A stretch of DNA of 64,000 nt from Novosphingobium sp. MD-1 (GCF_001014975.1 NZ_BBXA01000013.1:372001-436000); one strand, 5' to 3'; shown: positions 34,167-43,838, counted from the stretch's first letter. A program made the numbers and translations. Notes: generated by a model from the sequence alone, not told the origin.

Positions 34167-35647
34167 TGCTTGTCGAGAAGTCCAAGACGGTGCTCGAGCA
34201 CGACGAACATGGGCTGTTGCGCGATACGGCGTTCATCGATGGCGCCTGGGTAACGGGCGAGCACACGTTCGACGTGACCAACCCCGCCGATGGTTCGCTG
34301 GTTGGTACGGTCCCTTCGCTCGGCGCGGCTGAAGCGACGCTGGCGGTCGACGCGGCGGCGCGGGCGCAGCCGGCGTGGGCGCGGCTGACCGGGCAGGCAC
34401 GGGGGGCTGTCCTGCGGCGCTGGGCCGCCCTGATGCTGGAGAACAAGGACGCGCTGGCGCGCCTGATGACGGCCGAACAGGGCAAGCCGCTGGCGGAAGC
34501 GGCGGGCGAGGTCGCCTATGCGGCAAGCTTCCTCGAATGGTTCGCGGAAGAGGCCCGGCGCGTCAATGGCGCGCTGTTGACGCCGCATGCCACGGACCGG
34601 CGGCTGGTCGTTCGCAAGGAACCCGTTGGCGTGGTCGCGGCGGTGACGCCGTGGAACTTCCCGCTGGCGATGATCACGCGCAAGGCCGGGCCGGCGCTGG
34701 CCGCCGGTTGTACTTTCGTGCTCAAACCGTCGGAACTGACGCCGCTTTCGGCGCTGGCGCTGGCGCGGCTGGCGGAGCTGGCCGGCGTTCCGGCGGGCGT
34801 ATTCAATGTGGTGATGGGCGATGCCGTCGCCATCGGCGAGGTGCTGACCGGCGACAAGCGGGTGCGCAAGTTCACCTTCACGGGCAGCACGGCGGTGGGC
34901 AAGATGCTGGCCGCGCGCTGCATGAACACGGTGAAGCGCGTTTCGCTGGAACTGGGCGGCAACGCCCCGTTCATCGTGTTCGACGATGCCGATCTTGAGG
35001 CCGCCGTGGAAGGCGCGCTGGCTTCGAAGTTCCGCAACGCCGGGCAGACCTGCGTCTGCGCAAACCGGTTGCTGGTCCAGTCCGGCATCTACGATGCCTT
35101 CGCCGCGCGGCTGGCGGAACGGGTAGCGGCGTTCGTGGTCGGTGCCGGTCTGGCCGGACCCACCGATCAGGGGCCGCTGATCGACGCGCGCGCGGTTGCC
35201 AAGGCGCAGGCGCATGTCCAGGACGCGGTATCGCGCGGCGGCCGGATTTTGACGGGGGGTGGGGCGCTGACCGACGACGCCCACGCGGGCGGCACGTTCT
35301 TCGCGCCGACGGTGATTGCGGACGTACCCGCCGACTCGTTGCTGTGCCGCGAGGAGACCTTCGGCCCGGTGGCCGGGCTGGTGCGGTTCGAAACCGAGGA
35401 CGAGGCCATCGCGATAGCCAACGATACCGACGCGGGTCTCGCCGCCTATGTGTTCACGCGCGATCTCGGCCGGAGCTGGCGTGTTCCGGAGGCGCTGGCC
35501 TATGGCATGGTCGGGCTGAATACCGGGCTGATCTCCACCGAAGTCGCCCCGTTCGGCGGGGTCAAGGAATCCGGCATCGGGCGCGAAGGATCGTCGTTCG
35601 GGATGGACGACTATCTCGACATCAAGCTGACCTGCCTGGGTATCTGA
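34166..35647 (+). CDS. gabD: succinate-semialdehyde dehydrogenase (NAD(P)+)
   Basis: A 493-residue aldehyde dehydrogenase. TPWNFPLAMITRKAGPALAAGC, FTGSTAVGK, LELGGNAPFIVF (catalytic Glu) and NAGQTCVCANR (catalytic Cys) identify the superfamily; YVFTRDLGRSWRVPEAL and VKESGIGREGS with the C-terminal YLDIK are GabD-like. It oxidises succinate semialdehyde to succinate. ATG 34166 overlaps the gabT stop by one base (TGATG), with an AAGGA upstream; a GTG three bases earlier is possible. It completes the two-step GABA shunt with gabT. Confidence 0.93.
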   Translation: MLVEKSKTVLEHDEHGLLRDTAFIDGAWVTGEHTFDVTNPADGSLVGTVPSLGAAEATLAVDAAARAQPAWARLTGQARGAVLRRWAALMLENKDALARLMTAEQGKPLAEAAGEVAYAASFLEWFAEEARRVNGALLTPHATDRRLVVRKEPVGVVAAVTPWNFPLAMITRKAGPALAAGCTFVLKPSELTPLSALALARLAELAGVPAGVFNVVMGDAVAIGEVLTGDKRVRKFTFTGSTAVGKMLAARCMNTVKRVSLELGGNAPFIVFDDADLEAAVEGALASKFRNAGQTCVCANRLLVQSGIYDAFAARLAERVAAFVVGAGLAGPTDQGPLIDARAVAKAQAHVQDAVSRGGRILTGGGALTDDAHAGGTFFAPTVIADVPADSLLCREETFGPVAGLVRFETEDEAIAIANDTDAGLAAYVFTRDLGRSWRVPEALAYGMVGLNTGLISTEVAPFGGVKESGIGREGSSFGMDDYLDIKLTCLGI

Positions 35648-35649
35648 GT

Positions 35650-38600
35650 TCAGCCATCCCCTCGGCGCAACTGGCGGCTGTAGAGCCAGCCAATGCCGAT
35701 CAGGCTGAAGCCCAGCGCGACGAAGCTGGCGATGCGGAGCAGCCCTTCGAGGCCCGAGGCATCGAACAGGAAGACCTTCACCACCGCGGCGAGCATCAGC
35801 ACCAGCGAGGCGATCCGCCAGTCGTGCCGCTTGCGGCGGATGCCCCACAGCAGGAAGCCGATGGCGAGCGCGATGCCGAGGATCGAGCGGAGGATGTCTT
35901 CCGCCGGCCCGACGCCAGGATCGACCAGCAAGGTGCCATGGAAAGCCTGCCGCAGGCTGGCCCAGGCGAAGCCGGCCACCGTCAGCATCAGCACCGGCTG
36001 TATCGCGCGATCGATGACCCTGCCGGCGGCGGGCAGGGCCTGCGCGAGCTGGTAGAGCGCTAGCGGCAGCAGGACGAACAGCGGGGCCAACAGGTTGAGC
36101 GCCGGCAGGGCGCCCACATCCTGCGTGCTCCACAGCGGGTTGTGCAGCAGCAGGCTGTACCACAGCCCATGCAGGCCGGCGGCGGCGGTGAGCACGGCGG
36201 CGGGCACCGATGCTTCGGCCGGATCGCGTCGGCGCCGCAGCAGGAGCCAGCCCGCGCCCAGCAGCATGCCCGACCAGACAAGCCGTTCGATCAGGCCGGT
36301 CGTGATGAAGTCCGTGCCGACCAGCGCCGCGAACAGGTGACGGTATAGGCCGTGCAAGGCCACGCCTCCGATCACGCCGCCGATCACGGCCAGGTGGATC
36401 AGCACGAAGCGCGGCAGGCGCGTGCGTTGCAGCCAGGCCGCGCCGCCCAGCAGCAGGGCAGGGATCGCCAGCCGCCGGACCAGCGCCAGCGTGCCCAGAT
36501 CGGGATGGTCGAGCAGCATCGGAACACCGGCCAGCGAACGGAGCGCGTGGTCCAACCACTGGACCAGCGGCAGGAAAGCCCAGCCGAGGACAAGGCCAAG
36601 CAGCGTGACCCCCGCCGCGCGCAAGGCCGGCCATGGGAGCGTGCGACTCCCAGCGGCTACGGCAAGCAGGCCAAGCGGCGGCACCAGCGGCAAGGCAACC
36701 GGCGGCACGACTTGCGCCAGCGCGCCATATCCGGCCAGCACCGCGGCGACTTCTCCGGTCAGGCGCAAGGCCCCTATCCGCGCCCGCAGCGCCAGGAACA
36801 GCGCCGGCGCCAGCAGGGCGGCCCAGCGCAGCAGGGCCGGCATGCTGGCCGGGGCATCGCTGCCACCGGTCAGCCGCGCCCATTCGTCCGTCGGATGCGC
36901 TCCCGACACGCCCAGTAGAAGCACCGCCGCCGCCGCGAATGGCAGCATCAGCGCCTCGTCGCGCGGCTGTTCCCGCCGTCTGACAACCGCCAACAGGGCC
37001 CCCGCCACGGCCGAGGCGGCGATGGGCAAGGTCCAGCCCGGCACGCGCTGCGCCAGCGCCCCATAGACGAACAGGCCTGTGACCAACCAGGCGGGCCGCC
37101 GCAGATGAACGTTCCGCGCGTTCCACGCGAACAACCCGAAGCCCAGCGCCAGCCCGGCCCAGCGCAACAGCGCGGTCAGGTCCGCGCCCGCGCCGGCACC
37201 CTCGACCAGCGCGTTCGGCTCGGCCAGCGGGACCGGCACGAACGTCACGACAAGCTGCACCAGCGCCAGTGCTCCGAACGTGGTGGCGATTGGTTCTACC
37301 CGACGGTCGTCGGCCTTGGCGGACAGGGCCAGCCCGGCGAGCGCCACCAGCATGGTCCACAGCGGCGCCTGCCAATGGGCGAACGCGAACCACGCGGCGG
37401 TGATGAGCAGGCCGCCGCCGGTTGCCAGCAACAGGGCGAAGCGCCGGTCGTCGCGCCGGTCGGGCGCGCGCCAGCCGAGCGCCGCTGCGCCCAGCACCAG
37501 CAGCGCTCCGCCGAGCGCGCACAAGGCCACGGGCAGGCTGTACCCCGTCCACACCTGCTCCGCATGGCGCAGCCCGAGCAGCGGCGCGGCCACGGCGATG
37601 CCGGCCAGCTCGACCGCGCGTTGCAGGCGCGCGGGCGCTTGCCACAGCCGTGCCAGCAACGGCCCGGCATGGATCGCGGCGAGCGTCAGCCCCATGGTCA
37701 GCAGCCAGCCGGTTTCCGGGTGCGGCCAGAGCATCAGCAGGATAACGGACAGCGCCGCGCTCAGTGTCGGCACGATCGCCAGGTCGCGTTCGCGCCAGGC
37801 GAGGAACTGGCCGGCGGCGGCGATCAGCGCGAACAGGCCCCAGTGCAGCGGCAGGAACCCGCCCAGCGCGACCAGCAGGCCAAGCTGCGCGGCGCCGATC
37901 ACCGCGGCGGCGGACCGCAGCAGGCGTTGCGCCGCGCCGGCAAAGGCGAACAGCGGCAGGACGATGGCCAGCAGCATCACGAAACCGCCGATCGACAGCG
38001 CGCCCACCGTTTCCAGCGCCTTGCCGGCCAGGATCAGCCACAGGCTCCATCCGGCGCCGCCGAGCAGGGCCAGCAGGGCAAGCCACGGCCAGCGCTGCGC
38101 CCGTGCCACGCCCGCCAGCCCCGCGATGGTGAAGCCGAGATAGACCGCGAGCATCGGCACGTTGGCATCCAGCCCCACCGTCAGCGCCGGCGCGGCAAGG
38201 CCGCCCGCCAGCCCCAGCACGGCGCTGGGCATGCCGTGGCGCAGCGAGAGCCACAACGCCCCGCCCGTGACCAGCGCAAGGCCTGCGAACGCCGCGAGCG
38301 GAGGGATGAGATGATAGAGGTTCGCGGCCACCAGCAGCGCCGCATAGAGCGTGGAGATACCGGCGCCGGACAGCGCCTGGCTGACGCGCGGATCGGCCAC
38401 CTTCTCCCGCGCGCGCCATGCCCATTCGGCCGCGCCGATCAGGCCAAAGCCGAACAGCATGCCGCAGACCGCCTGCACGCCGGGGGTGAATATCCGTCCG
38501 AAAAAGCCCTGGTCGATGGCGTATTTGACGATCAGCACGCCGGCGATGGCAAGCGTGATGCCGCCGGCCCAAATCGGCAGCTTGCGGCCGAACAGTTCCT

Positions 38601-39024
38601 CGAAATTGATCGCGGCGCGGCGCATGGCCGGGGCGGGTTCCGGCTCCGGAGCAGGCTCCGGCTCGAAAACCTGCACCGGAAGCGGATCGGCCGGCGCTTC
38701 CACGGCGGGTTCGGCCGGCATTTCCCAGGCCATCGCCGGTAGCGTTTCGGCCATGGGTTCGGGCGGCGAGGGAGGGGGCGTTTCGATTTCGGGTTCGGGT
38801 GCCGCTGCCGCCGGTGTTTCCGGCTGGGCCTCGGCCACCACCGGTAAGGATGTTTCCACTGTCGGCTCGACCGATTCGACGCGTGGCATCGCGCCCGCCG
38901 CGATGCGCCGGCGCAGCTCGTCCTCCACCAGCCGCAGGCGGCGCTCAAGCTCGGCAATCCGCGATCGGGCGCCCAGCAACAGCGCTCCGCCCACGAACAC
39001 GATCAGCGTGAGGATCAATCCCAT
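35650..39024 (-). CDS. DUF2339 polytopic membrane protein
   Basis: A 1124-residue integral membrane protein. It starts with one membrane helix (MGLILTLIVFVGGALLLGA), a short coiled coil (IAELERRLRLVEDELRRRI), a Pro/Glu-rich linker of about 90 residues, then FEELFGRKLPIWAGGITLAIAG leading into some 25-30 hydrophobic segments. This is the DUF2339 layout; function is unknown. AGGAG lies eight bases before ATG 39024; an ATG at 39075 was rejected. It is convergent with gabD and divergent from the sterol desaturase gene. Very long antisense open frames across it are GC-bias shadows. Confidence 0.87.
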   Translation of the reverse strand: MGLILTLIVFVGGALLLGARSRIAELERRLRLVEDELRRRIAAGAMPRVESVEPTVETSLPVVAEAQPETPAAAAPEPEIETPPPSPPEPMAETLPAMAWEMPAEPAVEAPADPLPVQVFEPEPAPEPEPAPAMRRAAINFEELFGRKLPIWAGGITLAIAGVLIVKYAIDQGFFGRIFTPGVQAVCGMLFGFGLIGAAEWAWRAREKVADPRVSQALSGAGISTLYAALLVAANLYHLIPPLAAFAGLALVTGGALWLSLRHGMPSAVLGLAGGLAAPALTVGLDANVPMLAVYLGFTIAGLAGVARAQRWPWLALLALLGGAGWSLWLILAGKALETVGALSIGGFVMLLAIVLPLFAFAGAAQRLLRSAAAVIGAAQLGLLVALGGFLPLHWGLFALIAAAGQFLAWRERDLAIVPTLSAALSVILLMLWPHPETGWLLTMGLTLAAIHAGPLLARLWQAPARLQRAVELAGIAVAAPLLGLRHAEQVWTGYSLPVALCALGGALLVLGAAALGWRAPDRRDDRRFALLLATGGGLLITAAWFAFAHWQAPLWTMLVALAGLALSAKADDRRVEPIATTFGALALVQLVVTFVPVPLAEPNALVEGAGAGADLTALLRWAGLALGFGLFAWNARNVHLRRPAWLVTGLFVYGALAQRVPGWTLPIAASAVAGALLAVVRRREQPRDEALMLPFAAAAVLLLGVSGAHPTDEWARLTGGSDAPASMPALLRWAALLAPALFLALRARIGALRLTGEVAAVLAGYGALAQVVPPVALPLVPPLGLLAVAAGSRTLPWPALRAAGVTLLGLVLGWAFLPLVQWLDHALRSLAGVPMLLDHPDLGTLALVRRLAIPALLLGGAAWLQRTRLPRFVLIHLAVIGGVIGGVALHGLYRHLFAALVGTDFITTGLIERLVWSGMLLGAGWLLLRRRRDPAEASVPAAVLTAAAGLHGLWYSLLLHNPLWSTQDVGALPALNLLAPLFVLLPLALYQLAQALPAAGRVIDRAIQPVLMLTVAGFAWASLRQAFHGTLLVDPGVGPAEDILRSILGIALAIGFLLWGIRRKRHDWRIASLVLMLAAVVKVFLFDASGLEGLLRIASFVALGFSLIGIGWLYSRQLRRGDG

Positions 39025-39092
39025 CACCGGTTCTCCTTGGGACCGGACGTTACCCGAAAAATTATCATTGTTCAATTTAATAATAGACAGTG

Positions 39093-39117
39093 TATAATTT
39101 GACGCTATCGTAGCGTC
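39093..39117 (+). promoter_or_regulatory. Promoter -10 and palindromic operator before desaturase gene
   Basis: A consensus TATAAT (39093-39098) is followed three bases later by GACGCTA-TCG-TAGCGTC (39101-39117), perfect 7-bp arms around 3 bp. The expected transcription start falls inside the palindrome, the classic repressor site. The TetR gene two genes downstream (40348) is the obvious candidate binder. Confidence 0.6.
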
Positions 39118-39161
39118 GGTGCCGCATGGAATCGGCGTATCCGCAAAAGGGAATGCCTGCG

Positions 39162-40304
39162 ATGAGCAGAGGATACTGGCAAAGTCTGAAACGCGATCTG
39201 GAAGCGCCCATCGAGGCGCGTGGCTTCGGCACGGGCTGGTTCGCCGGATTTTTCGCGATCGTGCTGGCGATGGCCGGCCTGTGCTTCGTGGCGGCGCTGC
39301 GCTGGCCCGAATGGTTCGCCATGCCGGAACTGGCCAAGCTGCGCGACATGCAGGGCTTCCGCCCGTTCGTGCACCTGACCTTGCTCGGCGCCTATGCGCT
39401 GGCCTTGCTCAGCCTGCTGCTGCGCCCGCGCAAGGCGCTGGGCGGCACCGCGCTGGTACTGGCGCTGGCCGCCTCGATCCTGGGCGGCGCGGCGGTTCAG
39501 CCGCGCGAAACGCACGACTGGGGCGTGTTCTTCGGTGTCGATTTCTTCGCGGTGAACATGATCGCCACCGGCCTGATGTTCGCGCCGATCGAGCGCATCT
39601 TCCCGCACCTTGCCAAGCAGCGCCTGTTCCGCACCGAATGGCGCGAAGACCTGTTCTATTACCTCGTCAGTTCGATGCTGGTGCAGTTCATCACCTTTCT
39701 CGCGCTGGCGCCGTCGAGCTATGTCAACACCCATTTCGGCTGGCTCGACCATACCCGGTCGGCCGTGGGCAGCCTGCCATGGCCGGTGCAGTTCCTGCTA
39801 GCCATGATCCTGACCGATCTGGCGCAGTACTGGTTCCACCGGCTGTTCCATCGCGTGCCGTTCCTGTGGGGCTTCCATGCGGTGCATCATAGCGCGAAGG
39901 CGATGGACTGGCTGGCCGGCGCGCGGATGCACTTCGTGGAGATCGTGCTGCTGCGCGGGGTAACGTCGCTGCCGCTGCTCACGCTCGGCTTCGCGCCATC
40001 GGTGATGCAGGCATATGTCGGGATGGTCTATGTCTATGCCTCGCTGGTCCACGCCAACCTGCGCGGCGATTTCAATGTGCTGGGCAAGTTCGTGGTCGTG
40101 CCGCGCTTCCACCACTGGCACCACGCGATCGAGGCGGAAGGCGTGGACAAGAACTTCGCCATCCACTTCCCCATCCTCGACCGGCTGTTCGGCACGCATT
40201 ATTTCCCCGACAGCCAGTGGCCCAGTGGATACGGCGTTCCCGAAAGCGTGCCCAACGGCTATCTGGCGCAGATGAAGTATCCGTTCGTCCGCCAACAGGG
40301 ATGA
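39162..40304 (+). CDS. sterol desaturase/fatty acid hydroxylase family protein
   Basis: A 380-residue membrane-bound di-iron hydroxylase. The histidine clusters are WFHRLFHR, HAVHHS and FHHWHHA, with several hydrophobic segments before and between them. The family hydroxylates or desaturates lipids, sterols, carotenoids or hopanoids at the membrane. ATG 39162 has AGGGA nine bases upstream; the earlier ATGs at 39126 and 39153 are possible but less well supported. The TetR gene follows 43 bp downstream on the same strand, suggesting a regulated two-gene operon. Confidence 0.88.
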   Translation: MSRGYWQSLKRDLEAPIEARGFGTGWFAGFFAIVLAMAGLCFVAALRWPEWFAMPELAKLRDMQGFRPFVHLTLLGAYALALLSLLLRPRKALGGTALVLALAASILGGAAVQPRETHDWGVFFGVDFFAVNMIATGLMFAPIERIFPHLAKQRLFRTEWREDLFYYLVSSMLVQFITFLALAPSSYVNTHFGWLDHTRSAVGSLPWPVQFLLAMILTDLAQYWFHRLFHRVPFLWGFHAVHHSAKAMDWLAGARMHFVEIVLLRGVTSLPLLTLGFAPSVMQAYVGMVYVYASLVHANLRGDFNVLGKFVVVPRFHHWHHAIEAEGVDKNFAIHFPILDRLFGTHYFPDSQWPSGYGVPESVPNGYLAQMKYPFVRQQG

Positions 40305-40347
40305 ACGGGCAGGGATGAGCACGCCGGAATGAATACGCAGGGCTGAC

Positions 40348-40932
40348 ATGGGCCGCCGATCCGATCACTCCCGCCCCGAACTGCGCGAAATGATCGTCGC
40401 GGAGGGGCATCGCCAGATGCTGGAAGTGGGCTTCGCCCGCTTCTCGGCGCGGGAGGTTGCCAAGCGGATCGGCTATTCGATCGGCACGATCTACAACGTG
40501 TTCGGCACTTATGAGGGCCTGATCCTGGCGATCAACGGCCGCACTCTGGATCTGTGGCGCGACTATCTGGAAGCGCGGCTGGCCGGCGAGCATGGCGACC
40601 GTCTGAAGCGGGCAGTCGACGCCTATTTCGAATTCGCCGTGGTCAACCGCCATGCCTGGGCGGCGCTTTATGATTTTCGCCTGCCGGACGACATGGAACC
40701 GCCGGAAAGCTATGCCCGGCAAGTGACCGCAATCTTCGAGATCGTGGTGGCCGAACTTGTCGCCGTGCTGCCCCCGGAGCGCAGCGAGGAAGCGCCGGCG
40801 CTGGCGCGATCGCTGCTGGCGACCGTCCATGGGCACTGCTTCTTCACCATGAACGGCACGTTCCGCATCCTGGGTGAAACCGATCCGCTCGCCGCCGCGC
40901 TCGCCCGCGTGCGCGAGGCGGTGAGGGGATAG
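40348..40932 (+). CDS. TetR/AcrR family transcriptional regulator
   Basis: A 194-residue TetR-type regulator. EMIVAEGHRQMLEVGFARFSAREVAKRIGYSIGTIYNVFGTYEGLI is the DNA-binding domain; the C-terminal part (HAWAALYDFRLPDD, SLLATVHGHCFFTMNG) resembles the WHG-containing TetR C-terminal family. It probably represses its own operon with the desaturase through the palindrome at 39101. It is convergent with the racemase gene, whose stop is 2 bp away. Confidence 0.92.
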   Translation: MGRRSDHSRPELREMIVAEGHRQMLEVGFARFSAREVAKRIGYSIGTIYNVFGTYEGLILAINGRTLDLWRDYLEARLAGEHGDRLKRAVDAYFEFAVVNRHAWAALYDFRLPDDMEPPESYARQVTAIFEIVVAELVAVLPPERSEEAPALARSLLATVHGHCFFTMNGTFRILGETDPLAAALARVREAVRG

Positions 40933-40934
40933 GC

Positions 40935-42209
40935 TCAGCCCGCCTTCAGCACGCGCGGCAATGTCGCGCCCATCACGGTCAGCGCTTCGGGTCCATAGAC
41001 GCTGCCGTTGCGTTCGAATTCCGGCTGCGTGATCCGTTCCGCCCCTTGCGCGCCGAACAGCACGACCTCGTCATCGAGCCGGACCTTGTCCTGCCAGCCG
41101 GTGACGTCCGCCATCATCGTGTTCATCGTCACCCGGCCGACCACGGGGAAGCGCCGGCCGCCGATCAGCACTTCGGTACGGTTGTGGCTCTCCGCTTCGA
41201 ACTCCGGCCGGTTGGCATGGCTGAAGCCGCGCCGGTAGCCATCGGAATAGCCGATCGGAATGTTGGCGAGCCAGCTTTCGCGATCGAGGCGGTAGGTGCG
41301 GTCGTAATTGACCGTCTGCCCGGCGGGATAGTGGTTCACCGCCGCGACGCGCGACTTGATCGCCATCGTCGGCCGGAATTTATCGGTTTTCGTGCTGCCC
41401 GGATCGCCATAGATCGCGCCGCCCACGCGCACCATGTCGAGCCGGGTTTCGGGATGCTCCAGCGTGGCGAATGTATTGGCGGTGTGGCGCAGCAGCGGGC
41501 GGGTATCGAGCCCGGCCGAGGCCAGCCAGCCAAGGTCGTCCTGAAAGCGCCCGAGCTGGCCGAGGATGTCGGCGGCTTCCTCGCTGGGATAGTGCGTCAT
41601 CGCGCCCGTAATGCGCAGACCCTTGAGCGCGAGCAGCGCACGGGCATCGGCCTGCCCATAGGCGCTCGAAAGCTCCACGCCGTTGCGGCTCATGCCCCCG
41701 GCGTTGAGGGCGATGTGGACGGAAAGCGGCCGCTTCGGCTTGCCCTTGAGCCACAGCGCCTGAAGCCGCTCGGCGGCCAGCGGATTGGCGATCAGCTCGG
41801 TGATGCCCAGCGCGAAGCCGTCCTCCATCTCCTCGGGCGTGGCCGTGCGGATGCGGATCAGCCGGCCACGAAAACCGAGCTGGCGTGCCACGCGTGCCTC
41901 GTCGTTCGAAGTGATCGCCACGTCGCTCACGCGCTTGCGCAGGATCGAGGGGATCAGCAGCGCGATGCTGTTGCCATAGGCATCGGCCTTCATCACCGCG
42001 CACAGGCGCGTGCCGCCGGTCCACTGGCGCACTGCGTCGATATTGGCCTCGAACGCGCCGGCATCCACTTCGATCCAGCCGTTGCGCCGGGCGGCGCGGG
42101 CAGGAGTCAGGCCGAAGTTGCCGGCCGACAGGATCGGCGCGGCCAGGGCGCGGCCGGCTCCGAAGGCTGCCAGTCCGGCGCCGGCCTTCAGCAAGCCGCG
42201 CCGCTGCAT
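40935..42209 (-). CDS. exported alanine racemase-type PLP enzyme
   Basis: A 424-residue fold-type III racemase. AVMKADAYGN carries the PLP-binding Lys, HYPSEEAAD and HTANTFATLEHPETRLDMVRVGGAIYG line the cofactor site, and IPIGYSDGYRRGF and VGRVTMNTMMADVT are C-terminal domain blocks. The N-terminus MQRRGLLKAGAGLAAFGAGRALA is a Tat-like export signal, as in periplasmic broad-spectrum racemases (Bsr-like) rather than the cytosolic Alr. ATG 42209 overlaps the D-aminoacylase TGA by one base. With that enzyme it would turn released D-amino acids into L-forms in the periplasm. Confidence 0.88.
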   Translation of the reverse strand: MQRRGLLKAGAGLAAFGAGRALAAPILSAGNFGLTPARAARRNGWIEVDAGAFEANIDAVRQWTGGTRLCAVMKADAYGNSIALLIPSILRKRVSDVAITSNDEARVARQLGFRGRLIRIRTATPEEMEDGFALGITELIANPLAAERLQALWLKGKPKRPLSVHIALNAGGMSRNGVELSSAYGQADARALLALKGLRITGAMTHYPSEEAADILGQLGRFQDDLGWLASAGLDTRPLLRHTANTFATLEHPETRLDMVRVGGAIYGDPGSTKTDKFRPTMAIKSRVAAVNHYPAGQTVNYDRTYRLDRESWLANIPIGYSDGYRRGFSHANRPEFEAESHNRTEVLIGGRRFPVVGRVTMNTMMADVTGWQDKVRLDDEVVLFGAQGAERITQPEFERNGSVYGPEALTVMGATLPRVLKAG

Positions 42210-43762
42210 CACAGGCCGCCCCGCTTGAGGAACTGGCCCGGATAACTGCCGGTCGCCTTGCCCTCGCGATAGACCATCACGCCGTTGACCATCACGTCGG
42301 AAACGCCCGTGGCCAGCGCGCCGGGGTTCTCCACCGTGGCGTGATCGGCGATGGTGTCGGGATTGAACAGCACCAGATCGGCCTTGTAGCCGGGCTTGAT
42401 CAGGCCGCGCCCTTCCAGCCCGATGTGCTCGGCCGAAAGCGCGGTCATCTTGTGGATCGCTTCCGGCAGCGTCAGCCGGTGCTGTTCGCGCACGTAGAGC
42501 CGCAGCACCTTGGCGAAAGCGCCGGCCCCGCGCGGGTGGCGCGATCCGACCATGCCGTCCGAACAGATGTTGCTGTTGGGCCAGGCGATGAAATCGGCGA
42601 CGTCGGCGGGCGACATCGCGGTGCCGATCACCGCTTCCACGCGGTCGGCATCCGGATGCGCCTTGCGCCAGGCCTGGGCCGTCTGGATCAGCCAGAGATA
42701 GGTCGCGGCCGGCTCCTCGTGCCGCTCGGCGGCGATGTCGGCGATGGTGTGGCCGACATAGGCCGGGTTGGGCGCATAGAAGCCAAGCAACATGCCGGCG
42801 GGCGTGGTCAGGTGCGTCAGCGCGAAGCGGGCGGCGGCGATGTCGGTGAAATCGCGCTTGGGAAACAGCACGGTCAGCGTCGATTGCCAGTACTCGTAAG
42901 GATAGACGTCCGCCGTCACCTTGATCCCGCGCGCCCGCGCCGCATCCAGCTTGGCCAGCACCTTGCCGGCATCGCCCCAGCGATCGACCAGACCCAGCTT
43001 GAGGTGCGAGATCTGCACGGGCACGCCCGTCTTCTCGCCCAGGTCGAGCAGTTCATCGAGCGCGGCGTCGAAGGTCAGGTCCTCGTTACGCATGTGGCTG
43101 ATGTAGCGCCCGTGATCCGCCTGCGTGGTGCGGGCGAGCGCGAGCAGTTCGCCATGATCCGAATAGATGCCGGGATCGTATTCGAGGCCGGTGGACAGGC
43201 CCAGCGATCCGGCCTTGAGATCGGCATCGAGCAGCGCCTGCATCGCGGTGACTTCGGCGGGCGTGGCGGTGCGCTTGTAATCCTCGCCCATCACCTTTTC
43301 GCGCAGATAGCCGTGCCCGGTATAGGCGGTGACGTTGACGGCGGCGGGCCGCGCGGCGAAGCGGGCGGCGGTTTCGGCGAAGGGGCCGTCGCTGCCCCCG
43401 TCCTGCCCGACGACCACCGTGGTCACGCCCTGCGCCAGCAGCACCGGCATCGCCCGATCGGCATAATCGCCGCGGTCGTGATGGCTGTGGCTGTCGATGA
43501 AACCGGGGGCGAGGGCAAGCCCGTCGCCCCGTATCACCGTGTCGGCGGGTGTGGCCGGCAGATCGCCGACCGCCACGATCCGGTCGCCATCGACGCGCAC
43601 GGAAACCTTCTGCCCCGCCGCGCCGGACCCGTCGTAAACCGTCGCCCCGGTAATCAGCGTCGAAGCGCCTGCCGGTCCGGCGAAAGCCAGCGCGCTGGCC
43701 AGCGCCAGAACGACCCGCGCCGGAAAGATTATCCGGGATTGCCTTGAAATCAGTCCGCCCAT
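42209..43762 (-). CDS. N-acyl-D-amino-acid deacylase (D-aminoacylase)
   Basis: A 517-residue amidohydrolase of the D-aminoacylase type with a Sec-like signal (VVLALASALAFAGPAGAS). DSHSHHD is the first metal site, GLSTGLEYDPGIYSD and HMRNED, QISHLKLG, CSDGMVGSRHPRG follow, and the C-terminal LVLFNPDTIADHATVENP strand is typical. It hydrolyses N-acyl-D-amino acids. ATG 43762 follows an AGGGGG-containing leader; an upstream ATG at 43822 gives a non-native N-terminus. It is the first gene of the operon with the racemase. Both are predicted to be exported. Confidence 0.9.
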   Translation of the reverse strand: MGGLISRQSRIIFPARVVLALASALAFAGPAGASTLITGATVYDGSGAAGQKVSVRVDGDRIVAVGDLPATPADTVIRGDGLALAPGFIDSHSHHDRGDYADRAMPVLLAQGVTTVVVGQDGGSDGPFAETAARFAARPAAVNVTAYTGHGYLREKVMGEDYKRTATPAEVTAMQALLDADLKAGSLGLSTGLEYDPGIYSDHGELLALARTTQADHGRYISHMRNEDLTFDAALDELLDLGEKTGVPVQISHLKLGLVDRWGDAGKVLAKLDAARARGIKVTADVYPYEYWQSTLTVLFPKRDFTDIAAARFALTHLTTPAGMLLGFYAPNPAYVGHTIADIAAERHEEPAATYLWLIQTAQAWRKAHPDADRVEAVIGTAMSPADVADFIAWPNSNICSDGMVGSRHPRGAGAFAKVLRLYVREQHRLTLPEAIHKMTALSAEHIGLEGRGLIKPGYKADLVLFNPDTIADHATVENPGALATGVSDVMVNGVMVYREGKATGSYPGQFLKRGGL

Positions 43763-43838
43763 GTCACCCCCTGCTGCCGGGGGTGCGCGGTGCCCGCGAT
43801 GCGGCCGCAAGACACCCGACAAACCCCCATGGCGATCC

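Noticed and set aside
33968..38572. 1534-codon minus-strand open frame
   Set aside because: It overlaps gabT-gabD antisense and lies in a shifted frame of the DUF2339 gene. Its translation is Arg/Gly/Ala-rich low-complexity with no domain, a GC-bias shadow.
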